Source: Rhodospirillales bacterium
Lineage (GTDB): Bacteria; Pseudomonadota; Alphaproteobacteria; UBA8366; JADFVY01
Reading direction: 5' to 3'
Length of the DNA: 52,492 bases
Assembly (NCBI GenBank): GCA_020356105.1
Contig: CP070634.1
Coordinates: 618,519-671,010 of the forward strand
Each line of letters starts with the position of its first letter. Within the stretch, counting starts at the first letter, position 1. The notes under the pieces are model-generated. The model was not told the DNA's origin. It ran no database searches and was given only the letters and a program-made list of their open reading frames with translations. Shown here piece after piece: positions 17,272 to 25,686 of this stretch. Both the position numbers and the translations under genes were made by a program.

Positions 17272-17733
17272 ATGAGCAGACGAGGCCTTTCCGTGTTCGA
17301 CGAGACCCGGCAACTGACCAATATGTGGCTCAACGAGCTGTCGGAGGAGATGGGCTGGGAGGACCGGCACCGCGCCTATCTCGGCCTGCGGCTGGTGCTC
17401 CAGGCGATCCGCGATCACCTGTCGCCCGACGAGGCCGTGCATCTCGGCGCCCAACTGCCGATGCTGGTGCGCGGCTTCTATTACGAGGGCTGGCGTCCGG
17501 CCAAGACACCCGACCGCAACCGCAGCGTCGATGCATTTCTGCGCCGCATCGAGGACGGTTTTCGCCAGACGCCGGGCGACGAGTATATCGACCCCGCGGA
17601 GCTGACGGCGGCCGTCTTCGCCGTGCTGCGCCGACGCATCTCGGCCGGCGAGTTCGACCAGGTGCTGCATGCGCTGCCGAGAGCGATCCGCAAGCTGGCT
17701 CCGGAACAGCGCAAGGCGCGCGCCGTCGCCTGA
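17272..17733 (+). CDS. DUF2267 domain protein
   Basis: This 153-residue protein fits DUF2267. It starts MSRRGLSVFDETRQLTNMWL behind a GGAGG ribosome site. Diagnostic stretches are YLGLRLVLQAIRDHLSPDEA, LGAQLPMLVRGFYYEGW and VFAVLRRRISAGEFDQVLHA. It is soluble, helical and without signal peptide. The function of DUF2267 is unknown; in other genomes such genes often occur with stress-related small proteins. It stands alone, followed 93 bp later by a rhomboid gene that has no obvious ribosome site of its own, so co-transcription is possible. Confidence 0.9.
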   Translation: MSRRGLSVFDETRQLTNMWLNELSEEMGWEDRHRAYLGLRLVLQAIRDHLSPDEAVHLGAQLPMLVRGFYYEGWRPAKTPDRNRSVDAFLRRIEDGFRQTPGDEYIDPAELTAAVFAVLRRRISAGEFDQVLHALPRAIRKLAPEQRKARAVA

Positions 17734-17826
17734 GAGAGTCCGCGGCCGGCGCCTCGTGGCGTTTCCGGCGCGGCATTCAGCTGGCCTGATGACACCGCTG
17801 CGCTGCTCGCGTAGTGTTGCCGGGCC

Positions 17827-18534
17827 ATGTTCCTGCCGCTCAAGGACAGCAACCCGCTCAAGGTCATCCCGTACCAGCTGGTGACTCTGACGATTATCGT
17901 GCTGTGCGGCGGCACGTTCGTATGGCAGTTGCTGCTGCCCGACCCGGCCGCCGAGACGGTGGCGCTGTCCTTCGGTGCCATCCCTGCGGTGCTGTTCGAC
18001 CATGCGCAGCTGCCGCCGGAGCTGGCGCTGATCCCGGCCGAGGCGACAGTCTTGACCTCGATGTTCCTGCATGCGGGCTGGCTGCATATCGGCGGCAACA
18101 TGCTGTACCTGTGGGTGTTCGGCGACAATATCGAGGACTCTATGGGGCATGTGCGCTTCGCGATCTTCTACCTTCTGTGCGGCGTCGCGGCGGTGCTGGC
18201 GCACGCCGTGATCTACCCCCAGTCTGTGGACCCGCTGATCGGCGCCAGCGGCGCGATCTCTGGCGTGCTCGGGGCCTATCTGCTGCTCCACCCGAAGGTG
18301 CGGGTGGTCGCCCTCGTGATGTTCAAGTTTCCGCTGCCGTTGCCACTGCCCGCCTATGTCGTGCTCGGCAGCTGGATCGTCCTGCAGTTCGTCAACGTTT
18401 ATACCGACGGCGCGGTGCCGTCCCGGGGCGGCACGGCCTGGTGGGCGCATATCGGGGGCTTTGTCGCCGGCATGCTGCTGATCGTCCCGATGCGCCGCAA
18501 GCACGTGAAGCTGTTCGACCGGGAACGGTATTGA
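17827..18534 (+). CDS. Rhomboid family intramembrane serine protease (copy 1)
   Basis: This is a 235-residue polytopic membrane protease. Six or more membrane segments are seen. The catalytic Ser lies in GASGAISGVLGAY and the catalytic His in AHIGGFVAGML. HIGGNMLYLWVFGDNIED supplies the oxyanion-loop HxxxN motif. It is followed 149 bp later by a second rhomboid with the same layout (compare NMLYLWVFGDNIEDSMGHVR with the same region of the second), so the two look like products of a tandem duplication. Substrates are unknown. The start at 17827 has only a weak ribosome site but matches homologues. Confidence 0.93.
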   Translation: MFLPLKDSNPLKVIPYQLVTLTIIVLCGGTFVWQLLLPDPAAETVALSFGAIPAVLFDHAQLPPELALIPAEATVLTSMFLHAGWLHIGGNMLYLWVFGDNIEDSMGHVRFAIFYLLCGVAAVLAHAVIYPQSVDPLIGASGAISGVLGAYLLLHPKVRVVALVMFKFPLPLPLPAYVVLGSWIVLQFVNVYTDGAVPSRGGTAWWAHIGGFVAGMLLIVPMRRKHVKLFDRERY

Positions 18535-18683
18535 GGCGGCGAGGCCGGGTTCGCGGCGGCCCGCTCCGCCCTGCACGCCGGGGCTTTGCGGCCGACATGC
18601 GAGCGCCCGCCGTCGTTGCGGCCTTTACCGCGCCTTAACCCCGACATGCGACGATCGGCGCCCTGGTCAACCGGGAGGACGCG

Positions 18684-19412
18684 ATGTTCTTGCCGATCGG
18701 CGACGATATCGAGCGCGAGGCGGCGCCGTTCCAGTTTCTCACGATGCTGTTCGTATCGGGCTGCGTCCTCGCCTTCGGCTGGGAGATTTCCCTGCCGGAA
18801 GAGACCGCCTGGGACCAGATCATCCCGTTCACCATGATCCCCGCGGTTGTCTTCGGCTACGAGCAGTTGCCCTGGGAAATGATGGTGATTCCGCCCGAGT
18901 TCACGATGGTCACCAGCATGTTCCTGCATGGCGGCTGGGAGCATCTGATCGGCAACATGATCTTCCTGTGGGTGTTCGGCAGCAGCGTCGAAGAGGCCAC
19001 GGGGCACGTCCGGTTCTTCTTCCTTTATCTCCTGGCCGGCCTGGCGGCGTCCTTCGGACATATCATGCTGGACCCGACCTCGTCGGTCCCGACCCTGGGC
19101 GCCAGCGGCGCGATCTCCGGCATCATGGGGGCCTATCTGCTGGTCTATCCATTCAACCGGATCAAGGTGCTGATGATCGTAACGCATGTGGTCGTCATAC
19201 GCGTGCCCGCCCTGCTGTGGATCGGCGGCTGGATCGTCTGGCAATGCGCCGAGATCTGGATGGCCGCCGCCGCGCCACAGCCGGAACAGGCGGGGGGCGT
19301 CGCCTGGACAGCCCATGTCGCGGGGTTCGTTGCCGGCATGTTCCTGATCGTCTTCCTGCGCCGGCCCGGTATCAAGCTAATGGGCGAAACGGCGAAGGTG
19401 GCCACCGAGTAG
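18684..19412 (+). CDS. Rhomboid family intramembrane serine protease (copy 2)
   Basis: This 242-residue rhomboid protease is the second of a tandem pair. The catalytic Ser is in LGASGAISGIMGAYLLVYP and the His in TAHVAGFVAGMFLIV; LIGNMIFLWVFGSSVEEATG keeps the loop Asn. A strong ribosome site GGGAGGA precedes the ATG. Compared with copy 1, the N-terminus is more acidic (LPIGDDIEREAAPFQFLTM) and the loop between the last two helices is longer. It ends 50 bp before the convergent pcaB stop codon. Confidence 0.93.
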   Translation: MFLPIGDDIEREAAPFQFLTMLFVSGCVLAFGWEISLPEETAWDQIIPFTMIPAVVFGYEQLPWEMMVIPPEFTMVTSMFLHGGWEHLIGNMIFLWVFGSSVEEATGHVRFFFLYLLAGLAASFGHIMLDPTSSVPTLGASGAISGIMGAYLLVYPFNRIKVLMIVTHVVVIRVPALLWIGGWIVWQCAEIWMAAAAPQPEQAGGVAWTAHVAGFVAGMFLIVFLRRPGIKLMGETAKVATE

Positions 19413-19462
19413 GCGCGCCGCGCCCGGTGTGAGGCCGACGCCGATCAGGCGGAAGATCCGGA

Positions 19463-20803
19463 TCAGCGCGCGGCGGAGCCGTTGCGTGCTGCGGCGATAA
19501 TGCGGTCGATCAGCGCGTCGGCGTCGCCGAGATAGCCAGCCGGGTCGGCCAGCGCCGTCCAGTCGACCGGCGCGTCGGTCATATCTGGGAGAACTTCCAT
19601 CAGCGGCCGCCCGGTCGAAACGACCTTGCGGCAGGCGTCCTTCACCAGGGCCTGCGCCGCCTCGCGCGGCATGTGTGCGGCCAGCGCGAAGCCGGCGGCC
19701 TCGGCCAGGATCAGCCCGTTCGATGCGTCCAGATTGGCCCGCATGCGATCCGCGTCGATCTCGAGCCCGGTGGTCACCGCGAGCGCATGATGCAGCGCGC
19801 CGCCCGCGCAGGCGACCATCTGCGGCAGGCTCAACCATTCGAGCTGCCAGCCCGGACCGCCGCGCTCGTGCTCTTGGATCAGGGCCTGATGCACCGCCGA
19901 TACGAGCGTTGCGTTGAGTCGCGACGCCGTCACCATGACCTCGCAGCCGACCGGGTTGGCCTTCTGCGGCATGGTGCTGGAGTCGCCGCCAGCGCCCGGC
20001 CTGACCTCAGCGACCTCGGACTGGGCCAGCAGCATCAAATCCTGGCCCATCTTGCCGATCACGCCGGTCAGCTGCGACAGGGCGCCGGCGAACTCCGCCA
20101 TTGCTTCGCGCCGGCTTGGCCAGGGCGCCACCGGCACAGCGAGGTCGAGCTCCCGGGCCAGCGCCTCCATCACCGCAACGCCCTTGTCCCCGAGCGCGGA
20201 CAGGGTTCCCGCGGCGCCGCCGAACTGCACGGTAAGAAGCCGCGGCCGCATATCGGTCAGCCGGTCGCGCGCAGCCGCGAGACCCTGCAGCCAGGTCGCG
20301 GCCTTCAGACCGAAACTTGTCGGCACCGCCTGCTGCCATCGCGTGCGCGCCGCCATCACGGTGGCGCGATGGGCGTCGGCCAGTGCCACCAGCCGGTCGA
20401 TCAACAATTCGAGCCGCGCCGTCATCAGGTCGAGCGCCGTGTGCAGACGCAGCACCAGGCCAGTGTCAATGACGTCCTGGCTGGTCGCGCCCCAGTGGAC
20501 ATAGGTCGCCGCCTCGCCACCGACCGCGGCACGCAGTTGCTCGACCAGCGGGACGACGGGAACGCCGGTCGCATGCGTGCCGGCGGCGATGGTATCCATA
20601 TCCGGCGTCAGTCCGGCAGCGGTGCGTTCGATCGCCTCGGCTGCGGCTTCGGGGATGATGCCGAGCCGCGCCTCGACGGCCGCGAGGACCGCCTCGAATG
20701 TCAGCATGCTGCGGATCGCGGCCTCGTCCGAGAACAGGGCATTGATCTTGGGATCGGCGAACAGCCGGCCGAAAATCGCTGAATCGAAGGGCGAGACGGT
20801 CAT
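19463..20803 (-). CDS. pcaB: 3-carboxy-cis,cis-muconate cycloisomerase
   Basis: This 446-residue enzyme of the fumarase/aspartase superfamily catalyses the second step of the protocatechuate branch, turning 3-carboxy-cis,cis-muconate into 4-carboxymuconolactone. The superfamily signature appears as GGDSSTMPQKANPVG, and the active-site region as VHWGATSQDVIDTG. The ATG at 20801-20803 (MTVSPFDSAIFGRLF) fits PcaB proteins; an upstream extension overlaps the BKACE gene and is rejected. It is the last gene of the long pca transcription unit, 31 bp after the BKACE stop. Confidence 0.95.
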   Translation of the reverse strand: MTVSPFDSAIFGRLFADPKINALFSDEAAIRSMLTFEAVLAAVEARLGIIPEAAAEAIERTAAGLTPDMDTIAAGTHATGVPVVPLVEQLRAAVGGEAATYVHWGATSQDVIDTGLVLRLHTALDLMTARLELLIDRLVALADAHRATVMAARTRWQQAVPTSFGLKAATWLQGLAAARDRLTDMRPRLLTVQFGGAAGTLSALGDKGVAVMEALARELDLAVPVAPWPSRREAMAEFAGALSQLTGVIGKMGQDLMLLAQSEVAEVRPGAGGDSSTMPQKANPVGCEVMVTASRLNATLVSAVHQALIQEHERGGPGWQLEWLSLPQMVACAGGALHHALAVTTGLEIDADRMRANLDASNGLILAEAAGFALAAHMPREAAQALVKDACRKVVSTGRPLMEVLPDMTDAPVDWTALADPAGYLGDADALIDRIIAAARNGSAAR

Positions 20804-20834
20804 GACGCGAACATAGCCGTCGCGTGCGTCGACG

Positions 20835-21677
20835 TCATGCCACGGCGGTCTGCGCCGGGAGCGAGAGGATCTGCCGTGCCTCCTCGGGCGTCGCAGGATG
20901 GCGGCCGTACTCGGCGCAGAGCCCGGCAAGGCGGGCGACCAGCTCGGCGTTGCTCGCGGCAAGTCGCGACTTGTCGTAGCGGACGTTGTCCTCGAGGCCG
21001 GTGCGGCAATGGCCGCCCATCTCCAGCGTCCACCGGTTCATCTCGAGCTGGCTGCGGCCGATGCCCGCCGCGGTCCAAGTGGCGTCTGGCATCAGCTTGT
21101 TCAGCTGCGCGACCTCGAACTCGAGGATCTCGCGGCGGGCCGGCAGGGCGTTCTTCAGCCCGAAGACGAACTGCACATGCACCGGCTTGCGGAGCATGCC
21201 GGCCTCGGCCATCTGGTGCGCGGTATAGAGCATCGCCAGGTCGAACACCTCGATCTCCGGCTTGATGTCGTAGTCCAGCATCTTCTGGGCGAGGTCGTGC
21301 ACCAGATCCGGGTGGTTCTCGTAGATGATGTTCGGGAAGTTGACCGAGCCGGTGGCCAGCGACGCCATCTCGGGCCGCAGATAGAGCATGCCGCCGCGCT
21401 CTTCCGGCGCGCGGCCACGACCGCCGGTAGAAAGCTGGATGATCATGCCCGGGCAGTGCTTGCGCACGCCCTCCTGCAGCGCGGCGAACTTCTCGGGGTC
21501 CGAGGACGGACGCTGCTGGTCGTCGCGGACATGGAGATGGGCGAGCGCGGCGCCGGCCTCGAAGGCTTCGTGCGTCGACTCGATCTGCTCCGAGACGGTC
21601 ACCGGGACCGCCGGATTGTCCTCCTTCTTCGGCACGGAGCCGGTGACTGCAATGGTAATGATACAGGGCTGGGTCAT
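20835..21677 (-). CDS. BKACE family beta-keto acid cleavage enzyme (DUF849)
   Basis: This 280-residue enzyme belongs to the family first known as 3-keto-5-aminohexanoate cleavage enzyme. Members cleave a beta-keto acid with acetyl-CoA to give acetoacetate and a new acyl-CoA. Metal-binding HLHVR is at about residue 47, with TGGRGRAPEERGGMLYL and GGHCRTGLEDNVRYDK further on. Some BKACE members are known to act on beta-ketoadipate, giving succinyl-CoA and acetoacetate. Here the gene sits inside the pca operon, between pcaG and pcaB, and no pcaI, pcaJ or pcaF is in the window. It is therefore the likely last step of this route; substrate specificity is inferred from context. Confidence 0.93.
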   Translation of the reverse strand: MTQPCIITIAVTGSVPKKEDNPAVPVTVSEQIESTHEAFEAGAALAHLHVRDDQQRPSSDPEKFAALQEGVRKHCPGMIIQLSTGGRGRAPEERGGMLYLRPEMASLATGSVNFPNIIYENHPDLVHDLAQKMLDYDIKPEIEVFDLAMLYTAHQMAEAGMLRKPVHVQFVFGLKNALPARREILEFEVAQLNKLMPDATWTAAGIGRSQLEMNRWTLEMGGHCRTGLEDNVRYDKSRLAASNAELVARLAGLCAEYGRHPATPEEARQILSLPAQTAVA

Positions 21678-21698
21678 GGATGGCGGCCTCCCTCCGCG

Positions 21699-22286
21699 CT
21701 AGAGATCGAAGAATACGGTTTCGTCGTCGCCCTGCAAATGCACATCGAAGCGGTAAACGATTCCGGCCTGGGTGTCCTCGCGCCGCGCGATCAGGGTCGC
21801 CCGCCGGTCCTGCGGCACGGTGGCGAGCACCGGGTCGGTCGCGTTGGCTTCGGTCTCATCGGAGAAATAGATCCGGGTGAATGCATGCGAGAGCATGCCG
21901 CGCGCCATCACGCACATGGTAATGTGCGGCGCCTGGCCTTCGACCGCGCCCGGCTTGACGGTGTCGAAGATGAAGCGCAGCTCGGGGTCGGTGCCGGTGC
22001 CGTGGCGGCCGAAGCCGCGAAAGGCGAGATTCGAGCCGCGCGGATCGGCGGGGTGGGCGTAGCGACCCTGGGCGTCGGCCTGCCAGATCTCGACCATGGC
22101 GTCGTCCACCGGGCTGCCGGCGCCGTCAAGGACCCGGCCGAGAATGCGGATGCGCTCGCCCTCGACGGTCTCGTCAGCCAGCTGGTTGCCGGTGATCGCC
22201 TTGAAATCATAGCCATATTGCTCCGGTGTCAGGGCGTAGGCGAAATACGGGCCGACGGTCTGTGATGGACTCTGTTTGTATCCCAT
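21699..22286 (-). CDS. pcaG: Protocatechuate 3,4-dioxygenase alpha subunit
   Basis: This 195-residue alpha subunit of the Fe(III) intradiol dioxygenase pairs with PcaH. It opens MGYKQSPSQTVGPYFAYALT, the usual PcaG N-terminus, and has the intradiol core DDAMVEIWQADAQGRYAHP and ARGMLSHAFTRIYFSDE. The iron ligands are in the beta subunit, so the lack of the His-x-His pair here (ITMCVMARG) is normal. The start was moved to the ATG at 22284-22286, 4 bp after the pcaH stop; a longer frame runs into pcaH. Confidence 0.95.
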   Translation of the reverse strand: MGYKQSPSQTVGPYFAYALTPEQYGYDFKAITGNQLADETVEGERIRILGRVLDGAGSPVDDAMVEIWQADAQGRYAHPADPRGSNLAFRGFGRHGTGTDPELRFIFDTVKPGAVEGQAPHITMCVMARGMLSHAFTRIYFSDETEANATDPVLATVPQDRRATLIARREDTQAGIVYRFDVHLQGDDETVFFDL

Positions 22287-22290
22287 GGCT

Positions 22291-22998
22291 CTACTCCTGG
22301 GACGGCGTCGCATCGCGGCCGCGCAGCAAGATGTCGAAGCGGTAGCCGAGGGCAAAGCCCTCTTCGGTGAGGTCGAGGTCGAAATTGGAGATCAGGAGCT
22401 CGCGCGCGCCTTCGCCGGCACCCAGATAGATCGGGTCGAGGTCGAGCAGCGGATCGCCGGGGAAGTACATTTGCGTCACGAGCCGGGTCGCGAAGGCCGG
22501 GCCGAACAGCGAGAAGTGGATGTGGTTTGGCCGCCAGGCATTGGGATGGTTGCCCCAGGGATAGGCGCCGGGCTTGATCGAGTAAAATCGGTACCAACCG
22601 TCCGCATCGGTCACGCAGCGGCCGCTGCCGCGGAAATTTGGGTCGAGCGGCGCGTCATGCTGGTCGTTCTTGTGGATATAACGGCCGGCGGCGTTGGCCT
22701 GCCAAACCTCGATCAGGGTGTTCGGCACCGGCGTGCCGTCCTCGTCCAGCACCCGACCGCCGACGACGATTCGCTCGCCCAGCGGCTCACCGTTGACGCG
22801 GGCGTTCTTCGTCAGATCGTGGTCGAGCGGGCCGACGCTCTCGGCGCCGAAGACCGGGCCGGTCAGCTCCGAGAGCGTCTGTTTCAGCGGGATCAGCGGC
22901 TGGGTCGGCCCGCGCAGACCGGTCGATTTGTAGCCGGGATAGACATAGGGCGGATGGGCGGCCCAGTCGCGCGGGCTGAAGGGTCCGTGTGCGGTCAT
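22291..22998 (-). CDS. pcaH: Protocatechuate 3,4-dioxygenase beta subunit
   Basis: This 235-residue subunit carries the non-heme Fe(III) site that opens the ring of protocatechuate between the two hydroxyls. Expected ligands are present: Tyr 107 (GRYIHKNDQH), Tyr 146 (GAYPWGNH), and His 159 and His 161 (RPNHIHFSLF), with the conserved Arg before them. It begins MTAHGPFSPRDWAAHPPYVY. The start codon overlaps the pcaC stop by 4 bp, giving tight translational coupling. Order pcaD-pcaC-pcaH-pcaG in one direction is classical. Confidence 0.96.
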   Translation of the reverse strand: MTAHGPFSPRDWAAHPPYVYPGYKSTGLRGPTQPLIPLKQTLSELTGPVFGAESVGPLDHDLTKNARVNGEPLGERIVVGGRVLDEDGTPVPNTLIEVWQANAAGRYIHKNDQHDAPLDPNFRGSGRCVTDADGWYRFYSIKPGAYPWGNHPNAWRPNHIHFSLFGPAFATRLVTQMYFPGDPLLDLDPIYLGAGEGARELLISNFDLDLTEEGFALGYRFDILLRGRDATPSQE

Positions 22999-23396
22999 CT
23001 CTCTGCTCCCTCGGCGTCCTGCTGCTCGATTTCCTTTAAGGTCTCCCTGGCGATCGCAAAGCCGCGGTTAGCTGCCGGCACGCCGGCATAGACCGCGACG
23101 TGAAACAGCATCTCGGCAATATCTTCGGCCGTGGCGCCGGTGTTGCCGGTCGCCCGGACATGCATGGCGAACTCTTCCCAATGACCCTGTGCTGCGAGCA
23201 GGGCGAGGGTCAGGAGGCTGCGGGTCGACCGGTCCAGCCCCGGCCGGGTCCATACGGCACCCCAGGCGGTCTCGGTGATGTAGCGCTGGAAATCCGCATC
23301 GAATGGCGTCTTGCGCGCCTCGGCGCGGTCGACATGGGCGTCGCCCAGCACCGCGCGGCGGACCTTCATGCCGTCCTCGAAGCGGTTGTCAGACAA
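22995..23396 (-). CDS. pcaC: 4-carboxymuconolactone decarboxylase
   Basis: This 133-residue AhpD-like protein decarboxylates 4-carboxymuconolactone to beta-ketoadipate enol-lactone. It starts MSDNRFEDGMKVRRAVLGDA, a typical PcaC opening (G-x-x-VRR-x-VLG). The core is YITETAWGAVWTRPGLDRST, LTLALLAAQGHWEEFAMHVR and AEMLFHVAVYAGVPAANRGF. It is not fused to PcaD as in some actinobacteria. The start overlaps the pcaD stop by 8 bp. Confidence 0.95.
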   Translation of the reverse strand: MSDNRFEDGMKVRRAVLGDAHVDRAEARKTPFDADFQRYITETAWGAVWTRPGLDRSTRSLLTLALLAAQGHWEEFAMHVRATGNTGATAEDIAEMLFHVAVYAGVPAANRGFAIARETLKEIEQQDAEGAER

Positions 23397-24186
23397 GGCC
23401 GTGCTCCTCCAGAAACGATGTGATCAGGCTGGCCATGACCGCCGGTTGCTCGATGCAGGGCAGGTGCCCGGCACCGTCGATGACCGCGAATTGCGCGCCC
23501 GGAATGAGCGCCGCGGTTTCGCGCACCAGATCGGGCGGCGTCGCGCCGTCCTCGCTGCCCACGAGGCACAGGGTCGGCACCGCGATACGGACGGCCTCGA
23601 CACTGAAATCGGCATCGCGGATGGCGGCGCAGGTGCCAAGATATCCCGCCGTCGGCGTGCGCACCAGCATGTTGCGCCAGCCCGCCGATTCCGCCGGACG
23701 GCCCTCTCGGAATGCGGCGGACAGCCAGCGTTCCATGATGGCATCGGCGATCGCCTCGATGCCGCCTGCCTCGATCGCCGCGATACGGGCGCCCCACAGC
23801 TCGGCGGAGCCGATCTTCGCCGCGGTATCGGCCAGGATCATCGCTTGCAGGCGTTCCGGTTGCCGCGCGGCGAGCCCCTGCGCGATCAGGCCGCCGACCG
23901 AGAGGCCGCAGAGCACGACGTGATCCAGCGCGAGATGGTCGAGCAGCCCGATCAGATCTGCGACATGGTCATCGATGCTGTAGGGCGCCGGCGTCGCCTG
24001 CGAGAGCCCGTGCCCGCGCTTGTCGTAGCGGAGGATGCGGAAGCGGGCTGCAAGCTCGTCTGTCAGCCGGTCCCAGGCCCTGAAATCGGTGCCGAGGGAA
24101 TTGGACAACACGAGGGTCGGCGCGCCCGGCCGCGTGCCGGTGTCGCTGTAGTGCAGAACGATGTCATTGATGCGGGTGAACTGCAT
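23389..24186 (-). CDS. pcaD: 3-oxoadipate enol-lactonase
   Basis: This 265-residue alpha/beta hydrolase cleaves beta-ketoadipate enol-lactone to beta-ketoadipate. The nucleophile elbow is CGLSVGGLIAQG with Ser 96; the catalytic His is in IDGAGHLPCIEQP near the C-terminus, and an Asp lies in CLVGSEDGATPPD. It begins MQFTRINDIVLHYSDTGTRP. The gene starts 18 bp after the iorB stop, tying the pca genes to the upstream oxidoreductase and transporter genes. PcaD is the best assignment because of its position; sequence alone would only say alpha/beta hydrolase. Confidence 0.94.
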   Translation of the reverse strand: MQFTRINDIVLHYSDTGTRPGAPTLVLSNSLGTDFRAWDRLTDELAARFRILRYDKRGHGLSQATPAPYSIDDHVADLIGLLDHLALDHVVLCGLSVGGLIAQGLAARQPERLQAMILADTAAKIGSAELWGARIAAIEAGGIEAIADAIMERWLSAAFREGRPAESAGWRNMLVRTPTAGYLGTCAAIRDADFSVEAVRIAVPTLCLVGSEDGATPPDLVRETAALIPGAQFAVIDGAGHLPCIEQPAVMASLITSFLEEHGLV

Positions 24187-24204
24187 GGGCCTTCCTCGTC
24201 TGTG

Positions 24205-25671
24205 TCAGCGTTCAGATGCCAGGGAGACCGGCGCGGCAATGACCTCACCTCCGGCACCTTCCGTCGCTGCGGCTGCCCGCCGCCGCGCTGCGGCGACGGT
24301 GGCGGCGGCATCGTCCGCGGCGTGCGCGCCGTCGAGAAGGGGCACCACCAACTCGTCCAGGATCTGTTCGTAATCGGCGCGGCCACGCCGCGCGGTATCG
24401 GAATACCCCTTGATGAGTTGGGAGAGCAGCGTGATCTCTCGGGCCAGCGAGAGATCCGCATGCGCGGCCTGGTCGATGAGGCCGAGCCAGCGCTCGATCG
24501 CCCGCTGCTCCGCGGCATAGCGCCAGGTCAGCCGGCGCAGATGTCGCAGCCGTGCCAGGAGCCACAGCCGCGCGAACCCCCAGACCGTGGTCGAGCGCAG
24601 CCGCGTATTCAGGCGCCAGCGGCGCAGCCGGCGGGAATGCCGGGCCAGCCACAGCAGCGGCCGCGCGACGAGCGCCGGCAGCAGATCACAAATCTCCTCG
24701 ATGCCGGGGGCGAAATACTCCGCGACGTGGAACGGCGCGTCGACATTCAATCCCAGCTCACTGCGGATGCGCGCGCGGCGGTCCGGCCGAGCCTTGAGTT
24801 GCGCCACCCGGATCACGTCCTCGTAGCTCATACGCAGCGCGAGTTCGCGGGCGACGTCGGTGCAGAGCGCCGGGTCGCGAACGGCGAACGGCTCCAGGCG
24901 ATCGAGATATAGGCGGGAATAGGCCGCGCCCTGGTACTCGCTGAGGCGCTCCAGGCCGGCGGCGATCGCCGCCCGGGCGGGCGCGGGAAATGCCGTCGTG
25001 ATCTCGGGCACCGCGGGGTCGGTATCTCTGGCGAGGTCATCCGGGTCGTCGGACCCCGCCAGTATTGCGTCGCAGGCGGCGGCGAAGGCGGCGAGGTTCC
25101 GCTCGACCGCGCGGCCGTCGGCGCGGATCGCGTCCTCGAAGGCGGCGCGCACCAACGGCAGCACCTCGGCGGCGGCGAGCGCACCCAGCATGGCGGCGCC
25201 GATCGGTACCCCGGCGCGCCGCGACGCGATATCGAGATCGACGAGGAGCGCGCGTTGCGCGCGGGCGGCGAGCGCCATTGCGAGCGCCCCGGAGTCCAAC
25301 CGTCCGTCCTCCGTCGCGGTCTTCTCCGGCATGCTGTAGACGCGGTGGGTCGAGGCGATGATCGTGGTGCGTTCGGGCGTCACGTAGCCGCCGGCGACGG
25401 CGCGGCCGGCCTCGACAAGCTCGCTCGCCAGCACGATGTCGACTTGGCCGGCCACCGGCAGCAGCGCGAACACGGGCGCACGGCGGGGCCGATCCGGCCG
25501 CGCCATCTCGATATAATAGGTGGTGGCGCCGGTGCGCTGGGCGACCCCGGGCACCGAGGTCGCCTGCACCGCCAGGCCGGCATCCCGCGCGGCGGCGACG
25601 ATCCACCCCGTCAGCACGCCGCCGCCTTCGCCGCCCATGGCATTGATCAGAATGCTGATCGTCTTTGACAT
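24205..25671 (-). CDS. iorB: Indolepyruvate-type 2-oxoacid oxidoreductase, beta subunit
   Basis: This 488-residue subunit belongs to the IorB-like family. The N-terminal domain (about residues 1-200) is the gamma domain of pyruvate:ferredoxin oxidoreductase-type enzymes (ILINAMGGEGGGVLTGWIV, VPGVAQRTGATTYYIEM, DIVLASELVEAGRAV). The long C-terminal part is rich in Arg and Leu (for example WLARHSRRLRRWRLN) and is seen in the aerobic bacterial two-gene version. It works with IorA, 15 bp upstream, in CoA-dependent oxidative decarboxylation of an aryl 2-oxoacid. The true substrate here is unknown. Confidence 0.85.
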   Translation of the reverse strand: MSKTISILINAMGGEGGGVLTGWIVAAARDAGLAVQATSVPGVAQRTGATTYYIEMARPDRPRRAPVFALLPVAGQVDIVLASELVEAGRAVAGGYVTPERTTIIASTHRVYSMPEKTATEDGRLDSGALAMALAARAQRALLVDLDIASRRAGVPIGAAMLGALAAAEVLPLVRAAFEDAIRADGRAVERNLAAFAAACDAILAGSDDPDDLARDTDPAVPEITTAFPAPARAAIAAGLERLSEYQGAAYSRLYLDRLEPFAVRDPALCTDVARELALRMSYEDVIRVAQLKARPDRRARIRSELGLNVDAPFHVAEYFAPGIEEICDLLPALVARPLLWLARHSRRLRRWRLNTRLRSTTVWGFARLWLLARLRHLRRLTWRYAAEQRAIERWLGLIDQAAHADLSLAREITLLSQLIKGYSDTARRGRADYEQILDELVVPLLDGAHAADDAAATVAAARRRAAAATEGAGGEVIAAPVSLASER

Positions 25672-25686
25672 CGCAGCCGGCCCGCC

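Noticed and set aside
23311..24912. 533-codon plus-strand ORF opposite pcaC, pcaD and iorB
   Set aside because: It is antisense to three confident genes and lacks any family motif.
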